Of a stretch of 64,000 bases of DNA, positions 1 to 8,321 are shown in pieces; position 1 is the first letter of the stretch, and every line of letters begins with the position of its first letter. The position numbers and the translations under genes were made by a program. Source of the stretch: Microbacteriaceae bacterium (GTDB lineage: Bacteria; Actinomycetota; Actinomycetes; Actinomycetales; Microbacteriaceae); contig SCRE01000014.1 of NCBI GenBank assembly GCA_004297935.1, forward strand, positions 62,001-126,000, read 5' to 3'. Under the pieces are notes generated by a model. The model was not told where the DNA came from, ran no database searches, and saw only the letters and a program-made list of their open reading frames with translations.

Positions 1-1
1 G

Positions 2-412
2 GCCGGGCAGCCCGGCCGCGGGTCTGCCGGTGCCCGGCCGGCCCAGGCGCGCCCCGGCGACAGGATCTTCACCCTGGCGTTGCTGGCGCTGGGCTTCCTG
101 AACGTCGTCCTCACCGTGCCCGGCCTGTTCGACCTGTCGAGCACCATCAATGCCACCTTTCAGCAGATGGGCGTCGGGTCATTCACGCCGACACCGCTGG
201 CGCACGCTCTCGGGATCGGGTTGGCGGTGTTCTACGTCGCGGCGTGGATCGGCACCCTGCTCCTGACAATGCTGCGACTGCGCACGGGCCGGGTATCGTT
301 CTGGATTCCACTCGTCGCCGGTGTGGTCGTGACACTGGTCAGCATGATCGTCTTCTTGATCCTGTTCCTCGGCGACCCCAGCTTCGTCGCATACATGACC
401 AAGAACGTCTGA
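2..412 (+). CDS. Membrane protein, DUF6264-like (5' end outside window)
   Basis: The frame is open to the left edge, so only the C-terminal 136 residues are present. A Gly/Pro/Ala/Arg-rich segment is followed by three hydrophobic stretches: about residues 22-42 (around LALLALGFLNVVLTV), about 73-95 (LGIGLAVFYVAAWIGTLLL) and about 105-127 (PLVAGVVVTLVSMIVFLIL). A Pro-rich cytoplasmic tail before a small multi-spanning domain resembles the DUF6264 proteins of Microbacteriaceae; that match is from memory. A TTG at position 80 could start a shorter protein but would cut into the first membrane segment. Function is unknown. It lies about 65 bp upstream of pntAA on the same strand with no obvious functional link. 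Confidence 0.6.
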   Translation, partial: AGQPGRGSAGARPAQARPGDRIFTLALLALGFLNVVLTVPGLFDLSSTINATFQQMGVGSFTPTPLAHALGIGLAVFYVAAWIGTLLLTMLRLRTGRVSFWIPLVAGVVVTLVSMIVFLILFLGDPSFVAYMTKNV

Positions 413-476
413 GGTCGCCGACCTCGACATTTGCGCCGCTGGCGATACGCTGGAGGTAACCCCAGAGGAGTTGCCT

Positions 477-1652
477 GTGCGCGTCGGAATTGCCCGTGAG
501 TCTCGTCCGGGTGAGCGCCGTGTCGCCGCAACTCCTGAAACCGTTGAACAATTGGTCGGGCTCGGCCTGGACGTGCGAGTCGAGTCCGGCGCCGGCGTGC
601 AATCCGGGCATCCGGATGCTGCATACCGCCGGGCGGGCGCGCGAGTCGTAGAGCGGCTCGTCGTCGAGGACATCGACGTGCTCTGCCACGTGCGATCCCT
701 CGATCTGCAGGCGGCCAGCCGGTTGCATTCCGGCGCGATCACGATCGGCCTGGCTTCGCCGGCGTCCGAGTTGGAGACAGTGCGTGTGCTCGCGAACGGC
801 GGCGTCACCGCGTTCGCGCTCGAGCTCGTACCGCGCATCTCGCGCTCACAGTCGATGGACGCGCTCAGCTCGCAGGCGCTCGTCTCTGGCTATCGCGCGG
901 TGCTGGAGGCCGCCATCCGGTTTCCGCGATTCTTCCCGCTCTACATGACGGCCGCCGGAACCATTCCTCCGGCCAAGGTGCTCGTGCTCGGTGCAGGGGT
1001 GGCCGGTCTGCAGGCCATCGGCACAGCGAAACGACTCGGCGCGCGTGTGTCGGCCAACGACATCCGGCCGTCCTCTGCGGAGGAGGTGGCCTCGATCGGC
1101 GGCACGTTCATCTCGCTCGACATCGAGACGGCAGAGGCCGCGGGCGGATATGCCCGGGAACTGAGCCAGGACCGCGGGGCGCGCCAGCGCGAGCTGCTCG
1201 CACCGCATGTCGCGGCATCCGATGTGCTGATCACCACAGCGGCGATTCCGGGACGTGCCGCTCCACTGCTGGTGACGACGGAGATGGTGCAGGGGATGCG
1301 CGCCGGCTCCGTCGTCGTCGACCTGGCCGCGGAATCCGGAGGGAACGTCGAGGGCGTCGTTGCTGGATCGGATGTGCTCGTTCCCGTCGAGGACGGCCAC
1401 GTCACGCTGCTCGGGCTGGCGGATGCCCCGTCCGCCGTCGCGACCGATGCGTCGCGCTTGTACGCCAAGAACGTGGCCAACCTGCTGGCAGTGATGACCG
1501 AGAACGGCACGGTCGCGCCGGACTTCGCGGACGAGATCATCTCCGCGACCTGCCTCACGCACGACGGCGAGGTGCGCCACGCGCCGACCGCGGAAGCGCT
1601 GGCAGCCGCGACTGCGTCAACATCGGTTGGCCCATCGAACAAGGAGGACTGA
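477..1652 (+). CDS. pntAA: NAD(P) transhydrogenase subunit alpha part 1 (PntAA)
   Basis: Soluble NAD(H)-binding domain I of proton-translocating transhydrogenase, which transfers hydride between NADH and NADP+ using the proton gradient. The N-terminus VGIARESRPGERRVAATPET is the family signature. A dinucleotide-binding motif (VLVLGAGVAGLQAIGTAKRL) sits near residue 170, followed by RLGARVSANDIRP. At about 390 residues it matches the split-alpha form. I chose GTG 477 because AGGAG ends at 470, giving a 6-nt spacer; a TTG at 471 would abut the ribosome site. Its stop overlaps the pntAB start by one base, and pntB follows, so this is one operon that supplies NADPH. Confidence 0.93.
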   Translation: MRVGIARESRPGERRVAATPETVEQLVGLGLDVRVESGAGVQSGHPDAAYRRAGARVVERLVVEDIDVLCHVRSLDLQAASRLHSGAITIGLASPASELETVRVLANGGVTAFALELVPRISRSQSMDALSSQALVSGYRAVLEAAIRFPRFFPLYMTAAGTIPPAKVLVLGAGVAGLQAIGTAKRLGARVSANDIRPSSAEEVASIGGTFISLDIETAEAAGGYARELSQDRGARQRELLAPHVAASDVLITTAAIPGRAAPLLVTTEMVQGMRAGSVVVDLAAESGGNVEGVVAGSDVLVPVEDGHVTLLGLADAPSAVATDASRLYAKNVANLLAVMTENGTVAPDFADEIISATCLTHDGEVRHAPTAEALAAATASTSVGPSNKED

Positions 1653-1975
1653 TGGATGCTGTGACGCTCCTGACCGTGGTGGTGCTGGCGGTGTTCGTCG
1701 GGTTCGAGGTCATCTCGAAGGTGACGAGCAAGCTGCACACCCCGTTGATGTCCGGTGCGAATGCCATCCATGGCATCATCCTCGTCGGTGCGATCATCGT
1801 CGCGGGCCAGACCAGCAATCCGTGGGTTTTGGGGGTCGCGCTCGTGGCCGTCGTGCTGGCCACTGCGAACATGGTGGGCGGCTTCGTCGTCACAGACCGG
1901 ATGCTGGAGATGTTCCGCGGCAGAAAGTCGGCGCCGGCACCGAGGTCGGCATCGAAGAAGGATGAAGTCGCGTGA
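1652..1975 (+). CDS. pntAB: NAD(P) transhydrogenase subunit alpha part 2 (PntAB)
   Basis: Small membrane subunit of the three-polypeptide transhydrogenase (107 residues), forming part of the proton channel, domain II. The sequence has three hydrophobic segments (about residues 4-20, 34-55 and 58-80), the conserved start of the domain (VFVGFEVISKVTSKLHTPLM) with SGANAIHGI, and a Lys/Arg-rich tail. ATG 1652 shares its A with the stop of pntAA, and the end overlaps the GTG of pntB in a GTGA junction. This indicates tight translational coupling. The split alpha subunit resembles that of Rhodospirillum-type and many actinobacterial enzymes rather than the fused E. coli PntA. Confidence 0.92.
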   Translation: MDAVTLLTVVVLAVFVGFEVISKVTSKLHTPLMSGANAIHGIILVGAIIVAGQTSNPWVLGVALVAVVLATANMVGGFVVTDRMLEMFRGRKSAPAPRSASKKDEVA

Positions 1976-3345
1976 GCCTCCTCCCGCCGGAGTGGGCCGC
2001 GCTGCTGGATCTGGTGGCGGCCGTCTGCTTCATCATCGCGCTCAAAGGGCTCAGCTCACCGCGCAGTGCACGGCGCGGCAATCTGATCGGCGCCGGGGGC
2101 GCCTTGCTCGCCGTCGTCACCGTGTTCTTCTCGACACGACTGGAGAATCTTCCGTGGATTCTCGGCGCGATCGTGCTGGGTGCACTGATCGCGGTGCCGA
2201 TCGCACGGCTCGTGAAGATGACCCAGGTGCCGCAGCTGGTGGCCGGTTTCAACGGCGTCGGCGGCGGGGCGGCAGCCCTGGTCGCCGTTCTCGAACTCGG
2301 GCATTCCGCCAATCCGTGGGTGCGCCTCGCCGTGGTGTTCACCATGCTCGTCGGCGCGGTGTCATTCTCCGGGTCGGCCGTGACGATCGGAAAGCTTCAA
2401 GGCATCATCAGCGGCCGGCCGCTGATGTTCCCCGGGATGCGCTGGGTGATGACCGGCGTGCTTGCCGCCTGTGTCGTGTCGGCCGGCATCGTGATCGGGC
2501 TCGGGTCGTGGCCGTGGGCTGTCGTGCTGTTGATCCTCGGCCTCGGGGCCGGTCTGCTGCTGGTGCTGCCGGTCGGCGGTGCGGATGTGCCGATCGTCAT
2601 CTCCTTGCTGAACGCGTTCACCGGGGTGGCGGTCGCGGCATCCGGAATCGTGCTGGCCAACGTGCTGCTCGTCGTCGCGGGCACACTCGTCGGCGCGAGC
2701 GGCACGATCCTGACGAAGGTGATGGCCGCGGCCATGGGACGTGGCCTGGGCGGCATCCTGTTCGGCGCGTTCCGGGGCGGCTCGACCGCCGGCTCGACTG
2801 CCGTCAGCGACCGCCCTGTGCGCACGTCCACGGTCGAAGACGTTGCCGTGCTTCTCGGCTATGCGCAGCGTGTCGTGATCGTTCCCGGCTACGGGCTCGC
2901 GGTGGCGCAAGGGCAGCACACCGTGGCGGAGCTGGCCGCCGAGCTCGAAGCGCGCGGGATCGACGTCGAGTACGGCATCCACCCGGTGGCCGGCCGCATG
3001 CCCGGCCACATGAACGTGCTGCTCGCAGAGGCGAACGTGCCGTATGAGGCACTCAAGGAACTCGACGAGGTCAACCCGGAATTCAAGAACACTGACGTGG
3101 CGCTCGTCGTCGGAGCGAACGACGTCGTCAACCCAGCAGCCAAGTCGACACCCGGGTCTCCGATCTACGGCATGCCGATCCTGGAGGTGGGGCAGGCTGC
3201 TCAGGTCGTGTTCCTGAAGCGATCGATGCGTCCGGGGTTCGCCGGCGTCGAGAACGACCTGCTCTACGACCCGAAGACGACTCTGCTGTTCGGCGACGCC
3301 AAAGACTCCCTCGCCAAGGTGCTCGGGGCGGTCAAGGCCCTGTAG
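1972..3345 (+). CDS. pntB: NAD(P) transhydrogenase subunit beta (PntB)
   Basis: Beta subunit (457 residues) with about eight or nine membrane helices in the first 280 residues, then the NADP(H)-binding domain III. Domain III is marked by VIVPGYGLAVAQGQHTVAEL, then GIHPVAGRMPGHMNVLLAEA, VVGANDVVNPAAK and the C-terminal region FLKRSMRPGFAGVENDL and LLFGDAK, all diagnostic. The GTG start overlaps the pntAB stop (GTGA). The gene ends convergently with fbaA across a short tandem repeat with no clear hairpin terminator between them. Confidence 0.95.
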   Translation: MSLLPPEWAALLDLVAAVCFIIALKGLSSPRSARRGNLIGAGGALLAVVTVFFSTRLENLPWILGAIVLGALIAVPIARLVKMTQVPQLVAGFNGVGGGAAALVAVLELGHSANPWVRLAVVFTMLVGAVSFSGSAVTIGKLQGIISGRPLMFPGMRWVMTGVLAACVVSAGIVIGLGSWPWAVVLLILGLGAGLLLVLPVGGADVPIVISLLNAFTGVAVAASGIVLANVLLVVAGTLVGASGTILTKVMAAAMGRGLGGILFGAFRGGSTAGSTAVSDRPVRTSTVEDVAVLLGYAQRVVIVPGYGLAVAQGQHTVAELAAELEARGIDVEYGIHPVAGRMPGHMNVLLAEANVPYEALKELDEVNPEFKNTDVALVVGANDVVNPAAKSTPGSPIYGMPILEVGQAAQVVFLKRSMRPGFAGVENDLLYDPKTTLLFGDAKDSLAKVLGAVKAL

Positions 3346-3347
3346 CA

Positions 3348-3395
3348 GGCTCGCTCAGTAGCCGGCTCGCTCAGTGCCCGGCTCGCTCAGTGCCC
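3348..3395. repeat. 16-bp tandem repeat, 3 copies, between pntB and fbaA
   Basis: Three consecutive units of GGCTCGCTCAGT(A/G)(G/C)CC. Units two and three are identical. The third unit contains the stop codon of fbaA, so slippage here would alter the spacing between two convergent genes and possibly the aldolase C-terminus. Confidence 0.8.
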
Positions 3396-4412
3396 GGAGT
3401 GGCCGGCCGATCCCAGCTGCTGCGTGGCTTCGATCACGCGCTGCGCCATGGCGGTCTCGGCGACCTTGCCCCACGCGCGCGGGTCGTACTGCTTCTTGTT
3501 GCCGACCTCCCCGTCGACCTTGAGCACCCCGCTGTAGTTGGTGAACATGTAGTCGGCGATCGAACGGGTGAACGCGTACTGCGTGTCCGTGTCGACGTTC
3601 ATCTTGATCACGCCGTTGGCGACCGCTTCGGCGATCTCCTCGGCGCTGGAGCCGGATCCGCCGTGGAACACGAGGTCAAGCGGTTTCGGTCCGTGGCCGT
3701 ACTTCTCGGCCAGGCCGGCCTGGATGTCGCCGAGCAGCTCCGGGCGCAGCTTGACGTTTCCGGGCTTGTACACACCGTGCACGTTGCCGAAGGTCAGCGC
3801 CGCCATGTAGCGGCCGTTCTCGCCGAGACCGAGCGCGTCGACCAGCTTGATCGCATCGTCGAGGGTCGTGTAGAGGTGCTCGTTGACCTCATGGCTCACG
3901 CCGTCTTCTTCGCCGCCGACGACGCCGATCTCAACCTCGAGGATGGCATTGATCGCCTTGGCGCGCCCCAGCATGTCCTGCGCGATCTCGAGGTTCTCCG
4001 CGAGCGGCACGGAGGAGCCGTCCCACATGTGCGACTGGAAGATCGGGTTGCGCCCCGCCTTGACCTCTTCTTCACTTGCGGCGATCAACGGCAGCAGGAA
4101 GTCCTCGAGCGCCGGTTTCGGGCAGTGGTCCGTATGCAGGGCAACCGTGATGGGATAGTTCTTCGCGACCTCGGTGGCGAACTTTGCGAACGCGAGGGCG
4201 CCGGTCGCGCGTGCCTTCACGCTCTGTCCGGCGAAGTAGTCGGCACCGCCCGTCGTCACCTGGATGATGCCGTCGCTGCCGGCCTCGGTGAGGCCCTGAA
4301 GCACCGAGTTGATGGTCTGCGACGACGACACGTTGAAGGCCGGGTATGCGAACCCGTTCTTCTTCGCTTTGTCGAGCATCTCGGCATACTGGTCCGGGGT
4401 TGCGATGGGCAT
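3387..4412 (-). CDS. fbaA: Class II fructose-bisphosphate aldolase
   Basis: Zn-dependent aldolase of glycolysis and gluconeogenesis that cleaves fructose-1,6-bisphosphate to DHAP and GAP in the cytosol. Its 341 residues are normal for the long class II type. Visible metal and active-site motifs are VALHTDHCPKPALED (His/Asp), VEIGVVGGEEDGV, LTFGNVHGVYKPGN (His) and LVFHGGSGSSAEEI (His). ATG 4412 follows an AGGAG-type site on the - strand. It diverges from glpX, so the opposing gluconeogenic step is encoded next door. Confidence 0.96.
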   Translation of the reverse strand: MPIATPDQYAEMLDKAKKNGFAYPAFNVSSSQTINSVLQGLTEAGSDGIIQVTTGGADYFAGQSVKARATGALAFAKFATEVAKNYPITVALHTDHCPKPALEDFLLPLIAASEEEVKAGRNPIFQSHMWDGSSVPLAENLEIAQDMLGRAKAINAILEVEIGVVGGEEDGVSHEVNEHLYTTLDDAIKLVDALGLGENGRYMAALTFGNVHGVYKPGNVKLRPELLGDIQAGLAEKYGHGPKPLDLVFHGGSGSSAEEIAEAVANGVIKMNVDTDTQYAFTRSIADYMFTNYSGVLKVDGEVGNKKQYDPRAWGKVAETAMAQRVIEATQQLGSAGHSGH

Positions 4413-4603
4413 GGAATCTCCTCGAGGGTCGCGCAGTTGACGGGGCCAAGTCTAGCCAGCGGCATCGGGCGCAGGGCAATCAGTGTCGGATTCGCGCTGG
4501 TTCACGACACGGGTCTCGGTAGACTGGGCGCGTTGGCAGTGTTGCTTCGATTGACGTTTCCTGCCGCGCGCTCGAACAGAATTCGACCTTCAGGAGAACT
4601 CAC

Positions 4604-5590
4604 GTGATCAGCACCGACACTGCGTCGCTCTATCTGCACCCCGACCGCAACCTTGCACTCGAACTGGTGCGAGCCACCGAGGCTGCTGCGATTCGTGCAA
4701 CGCCGTGGATCGGCAAGGGCCGCAAGAACGACGCCGACGGTGCGGCCGTCGATGCGATGCGCACCTTCCTCGGCACCGTCAACTTCGACGGCGTCGTCGT
4801 GATCGGCGAGGGGGAGAAGGACCATGCCCCGATGCTGTACAACGGCGAGCACGTCGGTAACGGCCGCGGGCCGTCCTGCGACATCGCCGTCGACCCGATC
4901 GATGGAACCTCGCTCACGGCGGCAGGCCGGCACAACGCGCTCTCGATGATCGCGGTGTCCGACCGTGGCAGCATGTACGACCCGTCTGCCGTGTTCTACA
5001 TGAACAAGATCGTCTGCGACGCAGCGGGGATCGGAATCATCGACATCCGCAAGCCGATCGCCGAGAACATCCGTGCCCTGGCGAAGGCCAAAGGCAAAGA
5101 GGTCGGCGAAATGCGCATTGCGATCCTCGATCGCCCTCGTCACGAGGAGCTCATCGAAGAGGTTCGTGCGGCCGGAGCCGGCACGCGCCTCCTGCTGGAC
5201 GGCGATGTCGCCGGCGGGATCAATGCAGCCCGCTACGAGTCGTACATCGACATGTGCGTCGGCGTCGGCGGCACGCCGGAGGGCATCATCACCGCGTGCG
5301 CGGTGAAAGCACTCGGCGGCTTGATCCAGACGCAGCTGCGACCGAAGGACGATGAGGAGCGTCAGCGTGCGCTCGACGCCGGGCACGACCTGGATCGCAT
5401 ACTCGAAGCCGACGATCTGGTCACCGGCGACAATACCTATTTCGTGGCGACCGGCGTCACGGACGGCGAGCTCGTGCGCGGAGTGGAACGCAAGGGTCCG
5501 ATCATCCGCACCGAATCCGTCGTTCTGCGTTCGAAGTCGGGTACCGTTCGCCGGGTGGTCGCCGACCATCTCGTGGAGAAATGGCTCTAG
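4604..5590 (+). CDS. glpX: Class II fructose-1,6-bisphosphatase (GlpX)
   Basis: Hydrolyses fructose-1,6-bisphosphate in gluconeogenesis. At 328 residues it fits GlpX. Motifs seen are [19 protein letters not shown] (metal-binding Glu/Asp), [19 protein letters not shown] (the D-P-x-D-G-T box) and [23 protein letters not shown] 4604 is preceded by AGGAG at 4592-4596 with a 7-nt spacer. It diverges from fbaA across about 190 bp that should contain both promoters; I could not resolve them. Downstream, 5591-5842 holds no recognisable gene. Confidence 0.95.
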   Translation: MISTDTASLYLHPDRNLALELVRATEAAAIRATPWIGKGRKNDADGAAVDAMRTFLGTVNFDGVVVIGEGEKDHAPMLYNGEHVGNGRGPSCDIAVDPIDGTSLTAAGRHNALSMIAVSDRGSMYDPSAVFYMNKIVCDAAGIGIIDIRKPIAENIRALAKAKGKEVGEMRIAILDRPRHEELIEEVRAAGAGTRLLLDGDVAGGINAARYESYIDMCVGVGGTPEGIITACAVKALGGLIQTQLRPKDDEERQRALDAGHDLDRILEADDLVTGDNTYFVATGVTDGELVRGVERKGPIIRTESVVLRSKSGTVRRVVADHLVEKWL

Positions 5591-5842
5591 TGCAAGCGAT
5601 TCCGAAACAAATTCGGGCAGCAAGCCGGGCCTACGACATCGCGATCGACGACCTACTCACGCGAGCCAGACTCGCCGCATGAACCAGACTCAAACCTGAC
5701 TCGATCTCCACGAAAGGCACGGCCCAAGCAATCTAGCCGCGTGAACCACTCGACTGCCGGGAACGTGTTTGTTGAGCACTCCAACCTCCTCGAACGTCAA
5801 TTCGGACAGCGACCTGGCGTTCACCTGGTTGGCCCGCTTGGG

Positions 5843-6262
5843 TCAGTCTCCCGAGCGCAGGGTAGCGTCCATCCCGGTCACGAGCCGGGTAGCCGCTTTG
5901 AGGAGATCTGCGGAGCGGCTGTCGGCGAGCATCCCGGATGCGTACTGCGCCTCGGTCTTCGAGTCGATAAGGCGTCGGAGCGATGAAGCCACAGCCTTGC
6001 CTGGCTTCGTCGTGCTCAGCAGCGTGACGGCTTCGGAGTGATCTTGGCCAGCTGCACGTTCACCAAGAACTGCCCCGCAGATAGCGTCCGCAGCCGCGAT
6101 TCCTGCGAGCACGGCGAGGGAACCGATTACGTTTCCGGTAGTGGAGATGCCGACGTCCTCGCCGAGATCCTCGATGAGGTTAGCAGCTTCAAGGAAGGCG
6201 TGCGCGTGCTGAGCTCGGATCTTCGTCTCCGCCTTTGTCATCGATCGCGTTCTTGGAGTCAT
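5843..6262 (-). CDS. HEPN-like partner of nucleotidyltransferase (putative toxin of MNT-HEPN module)
   Basis: Small all-helical protein (139 residues) directly downstream of a minimal nucleotidyltransferase, with a 4-nt ATGA overlap. This is the arrangement of MNT-HEPN (type VII) toxin-antitoxin modules. Helical segments include KIRAQHAHAFLEAANLIED, then LAVLAGIAAADAICGAVLG with GQDHSEAVTLL, then LRRLIDSKTEAQY. The textbook HEPN RNase motif R-x4-6-H is not clearly present; a His occurs in GQDH. It may therefore be a non-catalytic or divergent HEPN bundle. The assignment rests on architecture and pairing, not on a confirmed active site. Confidence 0.62.
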   Translation of the reverse strand: MTPRTRSMTKAETKIRAQHAHAFLEAANLIEDLGEDVGISTTGNVIGSLAVLAGIAAADAICGAVLGERAAGQDHSEAVTLLSTTKPGKAVASSLRRLIDSKTEAQYASGMLADSRSADLLKAATRLVTGMDATLRSGD

Positions 6263-6882
6263 GCTGACCGGCCTTGCAGGAGGCGCTTGATCTCGACGCC
6301 GGTGAGTCGGCGGGCGTCGTTTCGAAGTGAGTGTATCAGCGGCGCGTCATTCGCGATCAATCGTTCCAGCTCCGGCCGAGTGATCGCGAACAGCTGGGCC
6401 TGATTGCCGGTGAGTCTCCTGATGCGCTCGGCGACCTCGTGGAGGATGTCGGCCTGCACATCCTCCGAGACGCCTTCATTCCAGACAATGAACAGGTCAA
6501 TGTCAGAGTGCGTGCCCGCCTCTCCGCGGGCGAATGAGCCGTAGAGGGCGGACCCCGCCGCGCGGTCATCGATCGTATCCCGCAGTATCTCGGTGATTCG
6601 CTGCTCAGTGGCTGCGGGCACTGCCAGGACCTCCTCGATCGGCCCCCACATCACGTGGTCACGATTCGCCTCGTAGGCGTTTGCTGAACCGATTGATCGC
6701 ATGTCGACCATTCCGACGCTGACGAGGTCATCAAGTATGCGCTGCGTGGTTCGTAGCGTCTTCACTCCGCTCAGCTGGTGGATCCGACGGCCGGAAACTG
6801 GTTCCGCAAGGACGAAGAGCCGATGCAGGACGCGCGCGCGATCCTCACCGAGCACTGCATACTCCGGGTGAGAAAGATCCAT
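6259..6882 (-). CDS. Nucleotidyltransferase with N-terminal winged helix (MNT-like antitoxin)
   Basis: 207 residues. The N-terminal part (about 1-80) looks like a winged helix: ARVLHRLFVLAEPVSGRRIHQLSG followed by LRTTQRILDDLVSVGMV. The C-terminal part holds the DNA polymerase beta-type motif LYGSFARGEAGTHSDIDLFIVW (G-S-x-A-R-G-x-n-S-D-I-D-L; carboxylates near residues 125-127). In MNT-HEPN systems this enzyme AMPylates and silences the HEPN toxin. It is first in a two-gene unit and overlaps the HEPN-like gene. The winged helix suggests autoregulation or AbiEi-like DNA binding, which is inference. Confidence 0.7.
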   Translation of the reverse strand: MDLSHPEYAVLGEDRARVLHRLFVLAEPVSGRRIHQLSGVKTLRTTQRILDDLVSVGMVDMRSIGSANAYEANRDHVMWGPIEEVLAVPAATEQRITEILRDTIDDRAAGSALYGSFARGEAGTHSDIDLFIVWNEGVSEDVQADILHEVAERIRRLTGNQAQLFAITRPELERLIANDAPLIHSLRNDARRLTGVEIKRLLQGRSA

Positions 6883-6914
6883 CGGTTCCTCCGAGTGACT
6901 ACCAAATACGTCGC

Positions 6915-8114
6915 GTGACTACATTTTACATCACGTGGATTCAGAATGCATCACGGCGCGGTGATCTCGAAATGAGCCACACACGTTGCCTCGACTCACG
7001 CCGCTGCCGAAACATGCGGCATTCGTCGTCATCGCATACGCCCTCGCGTGCGTCCTCCGCCGATCCTGCCGAACACCGCATAGAGCAGGGGCAGTGCGGA
7101 GACGCACATCAGCACGATGCCGGCCGGCGGAGCATCCGGTATGACGTCTTCGATCCACGTGAGGTCGTGCCGGAATTCACTGCTGACGTTGGGCTGAAAA
7201 AAGGGGAGAAGATCGACTACGCAATCATGCGGGACAGTGAAGTCCAGATGCTTGTTGAATGCAAATCGTCGACGATTCCGCTCGACTTAGAAGATGCGTC
7301 ACAGCTCTTTCGATATTTTGCCGCTACCAACGCTCGAATCGCGTTGCTAACCAACGGGCAGGTGTACAACTTCTACACGGACCTCGACGCACCAAACAGA
7401 ATGGACGACAAGCCGTTCCTCGTCCTTGACCTGACGGACATCGATCCCGTGCTCGTTGCGGAACTGTCCAAGTTGACCGAGGAGACGTTTGACCTTGATT
7501 CCGTTATCAGTGCTGCCGAAGAACTCAAGTACGTGAGCCAGATCAAGCGCGCGATCGGCACTGAATTCCGGGAACCGTCCGACGACTGGGTCAAATTCTT
7601 TACGGCGCGCGTGTACGCGGGCTCGTTCACGCAAAAAGTCCGAGAACAGTTCACGAGTCTTGTCGCCAAAGCTGCGTCACAGTACCTCAACGACCAAGTT
7701 AACGGTCGGCTTAAGACGGCACTCGGCACGAGCGAGTTCACCTCCGCTGAGGTGAGTGGAGATCTGAAACCCAAACAACACAGCAGCGATGCGACCGAAA
7801 ATGAGGTAGACAGTAACTCTGATATCGTCACCACGCCCGAGGAACTTGAGGGGTACGCGATTGTCAAAGCCATTGGCTGTAGTGAAGTGAGGCCCGAACG
7901 CATCGCCAGTCGAGATGCGAAGTCGTATTTTGCCATCCTCCTCGACGACAACAACAGGAAGCCAATTGCGCGTCTCCACTTCAACCACAGAACGCAGAAG
8001 TACATTGGAGTCTTCGACGCGGACAAGAACGAGACCCGGCACGCTATTGGATCGCTGGATGAGATTTACCAGTTCGCCGAAGTAATTCGCGCATCGATCC
8101 GGGGCCACTTATAG
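6915..8114 (+). CDS. 5'-truncated HsdR N-terminal-type restriction/nuclease protein with chimeric N-terminus
   Basis: From the residue encoded at 7140 onward the protein reads YDVFDPREVVPEFTADVG, then KKGEKIDYAIMRD and VECKS, the PDDEXK-type core (ID...VECK) of stand-alone HsdR_N proteins. SQLFRYFAATNARIALLTNG follows. The C-terminal third (about 310-399) looks like a separate sensor or DNA-binding domain. Family members normally begin with about 40 helical residues just upstream of YDVFDPR. Here the preceding 75 codons are low-complexity, lack a ribosome site and contain the reversed 3' end of another gene (7029-7139). The true 5' end has therefore been lost by recombination near 7139. It is probably inactive or mis-started. 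Codon use is less GC-rich than in the neighbours. Confidence 0.6.
   Translation: MTTFYITWIQNASRRGDLEMSHTRCLDSRRCRNMRHSSSSHTPSRASSADPAEHRIEQGQCGDAHQHDAGRRSIRYDVFDPREVVPEFTADVGLKKGEKIDYAIMRDSEVQMLVECKSSTIPLDLEDASQLFRYFAATNARIALLTNGQVYNFYTDLDAPNRMDDKPFLVLDLTDIDPVLVAELSKLTEETFDLDSVISAAEELKYVSQIKRAIGTEFREPSDDWVKFFTARVYAGSFTQKVREQFTSLVAKAASQYLNDQVNGRLKTALGTSEFTSAEVSGDLKPKQHSSDATENEVDSNSDIVTTPEELEGYAIVKAIGCSEVRPERIASRDAKSYFAILLDDNNRKPIARLHFNHRTQKYIGVFDADKNETRHAIGSLDEIYQFAEVIRASIRGHL
7029..7139 (-). pseudogene. 3' remnant of a membrane-protein gene
   Basis: On the - strand this stretch reads in one frame as PDAPPAGIVLMCVSALPLL, then YAVFGRIGGGRTRGRMR and a stop, a typical final membrane helix with a basic tail in host-like codons. 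It breaks off at 7139/7140, exactly where homology to the HsdR_N family begins on the other strand. I read it as the surviving end of a gene destroyed when the nuclease gene arrived or was deleted. Confidence 0.45.
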
Positions 8115-8321
8115 CGCTTTGCTGAGTGTCACGCAGGGGTTGACCCTTGCGCAAAATTCAGGTTCGGTACTAGCGACGCAGTAGAGGGCACTTACAGCAT
8201 CGGTGGTTGTGTCCGATGTTCGCGGACGCGAACTGGCACGGGTCGACCAGCCGATTCCCATCATCTTCAATTCAGCGTTGCCAAAACCCACTCGGATATG
8301 GGAGCGCAGGCAGAGGTTAAT

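Noticed and set aside
5590-5682. 31-codon frame starting GTG inside the glpX stop
   Set aside because: No ribosome site separate from glpX coding sequence, no recognisable protein; treated as chance.
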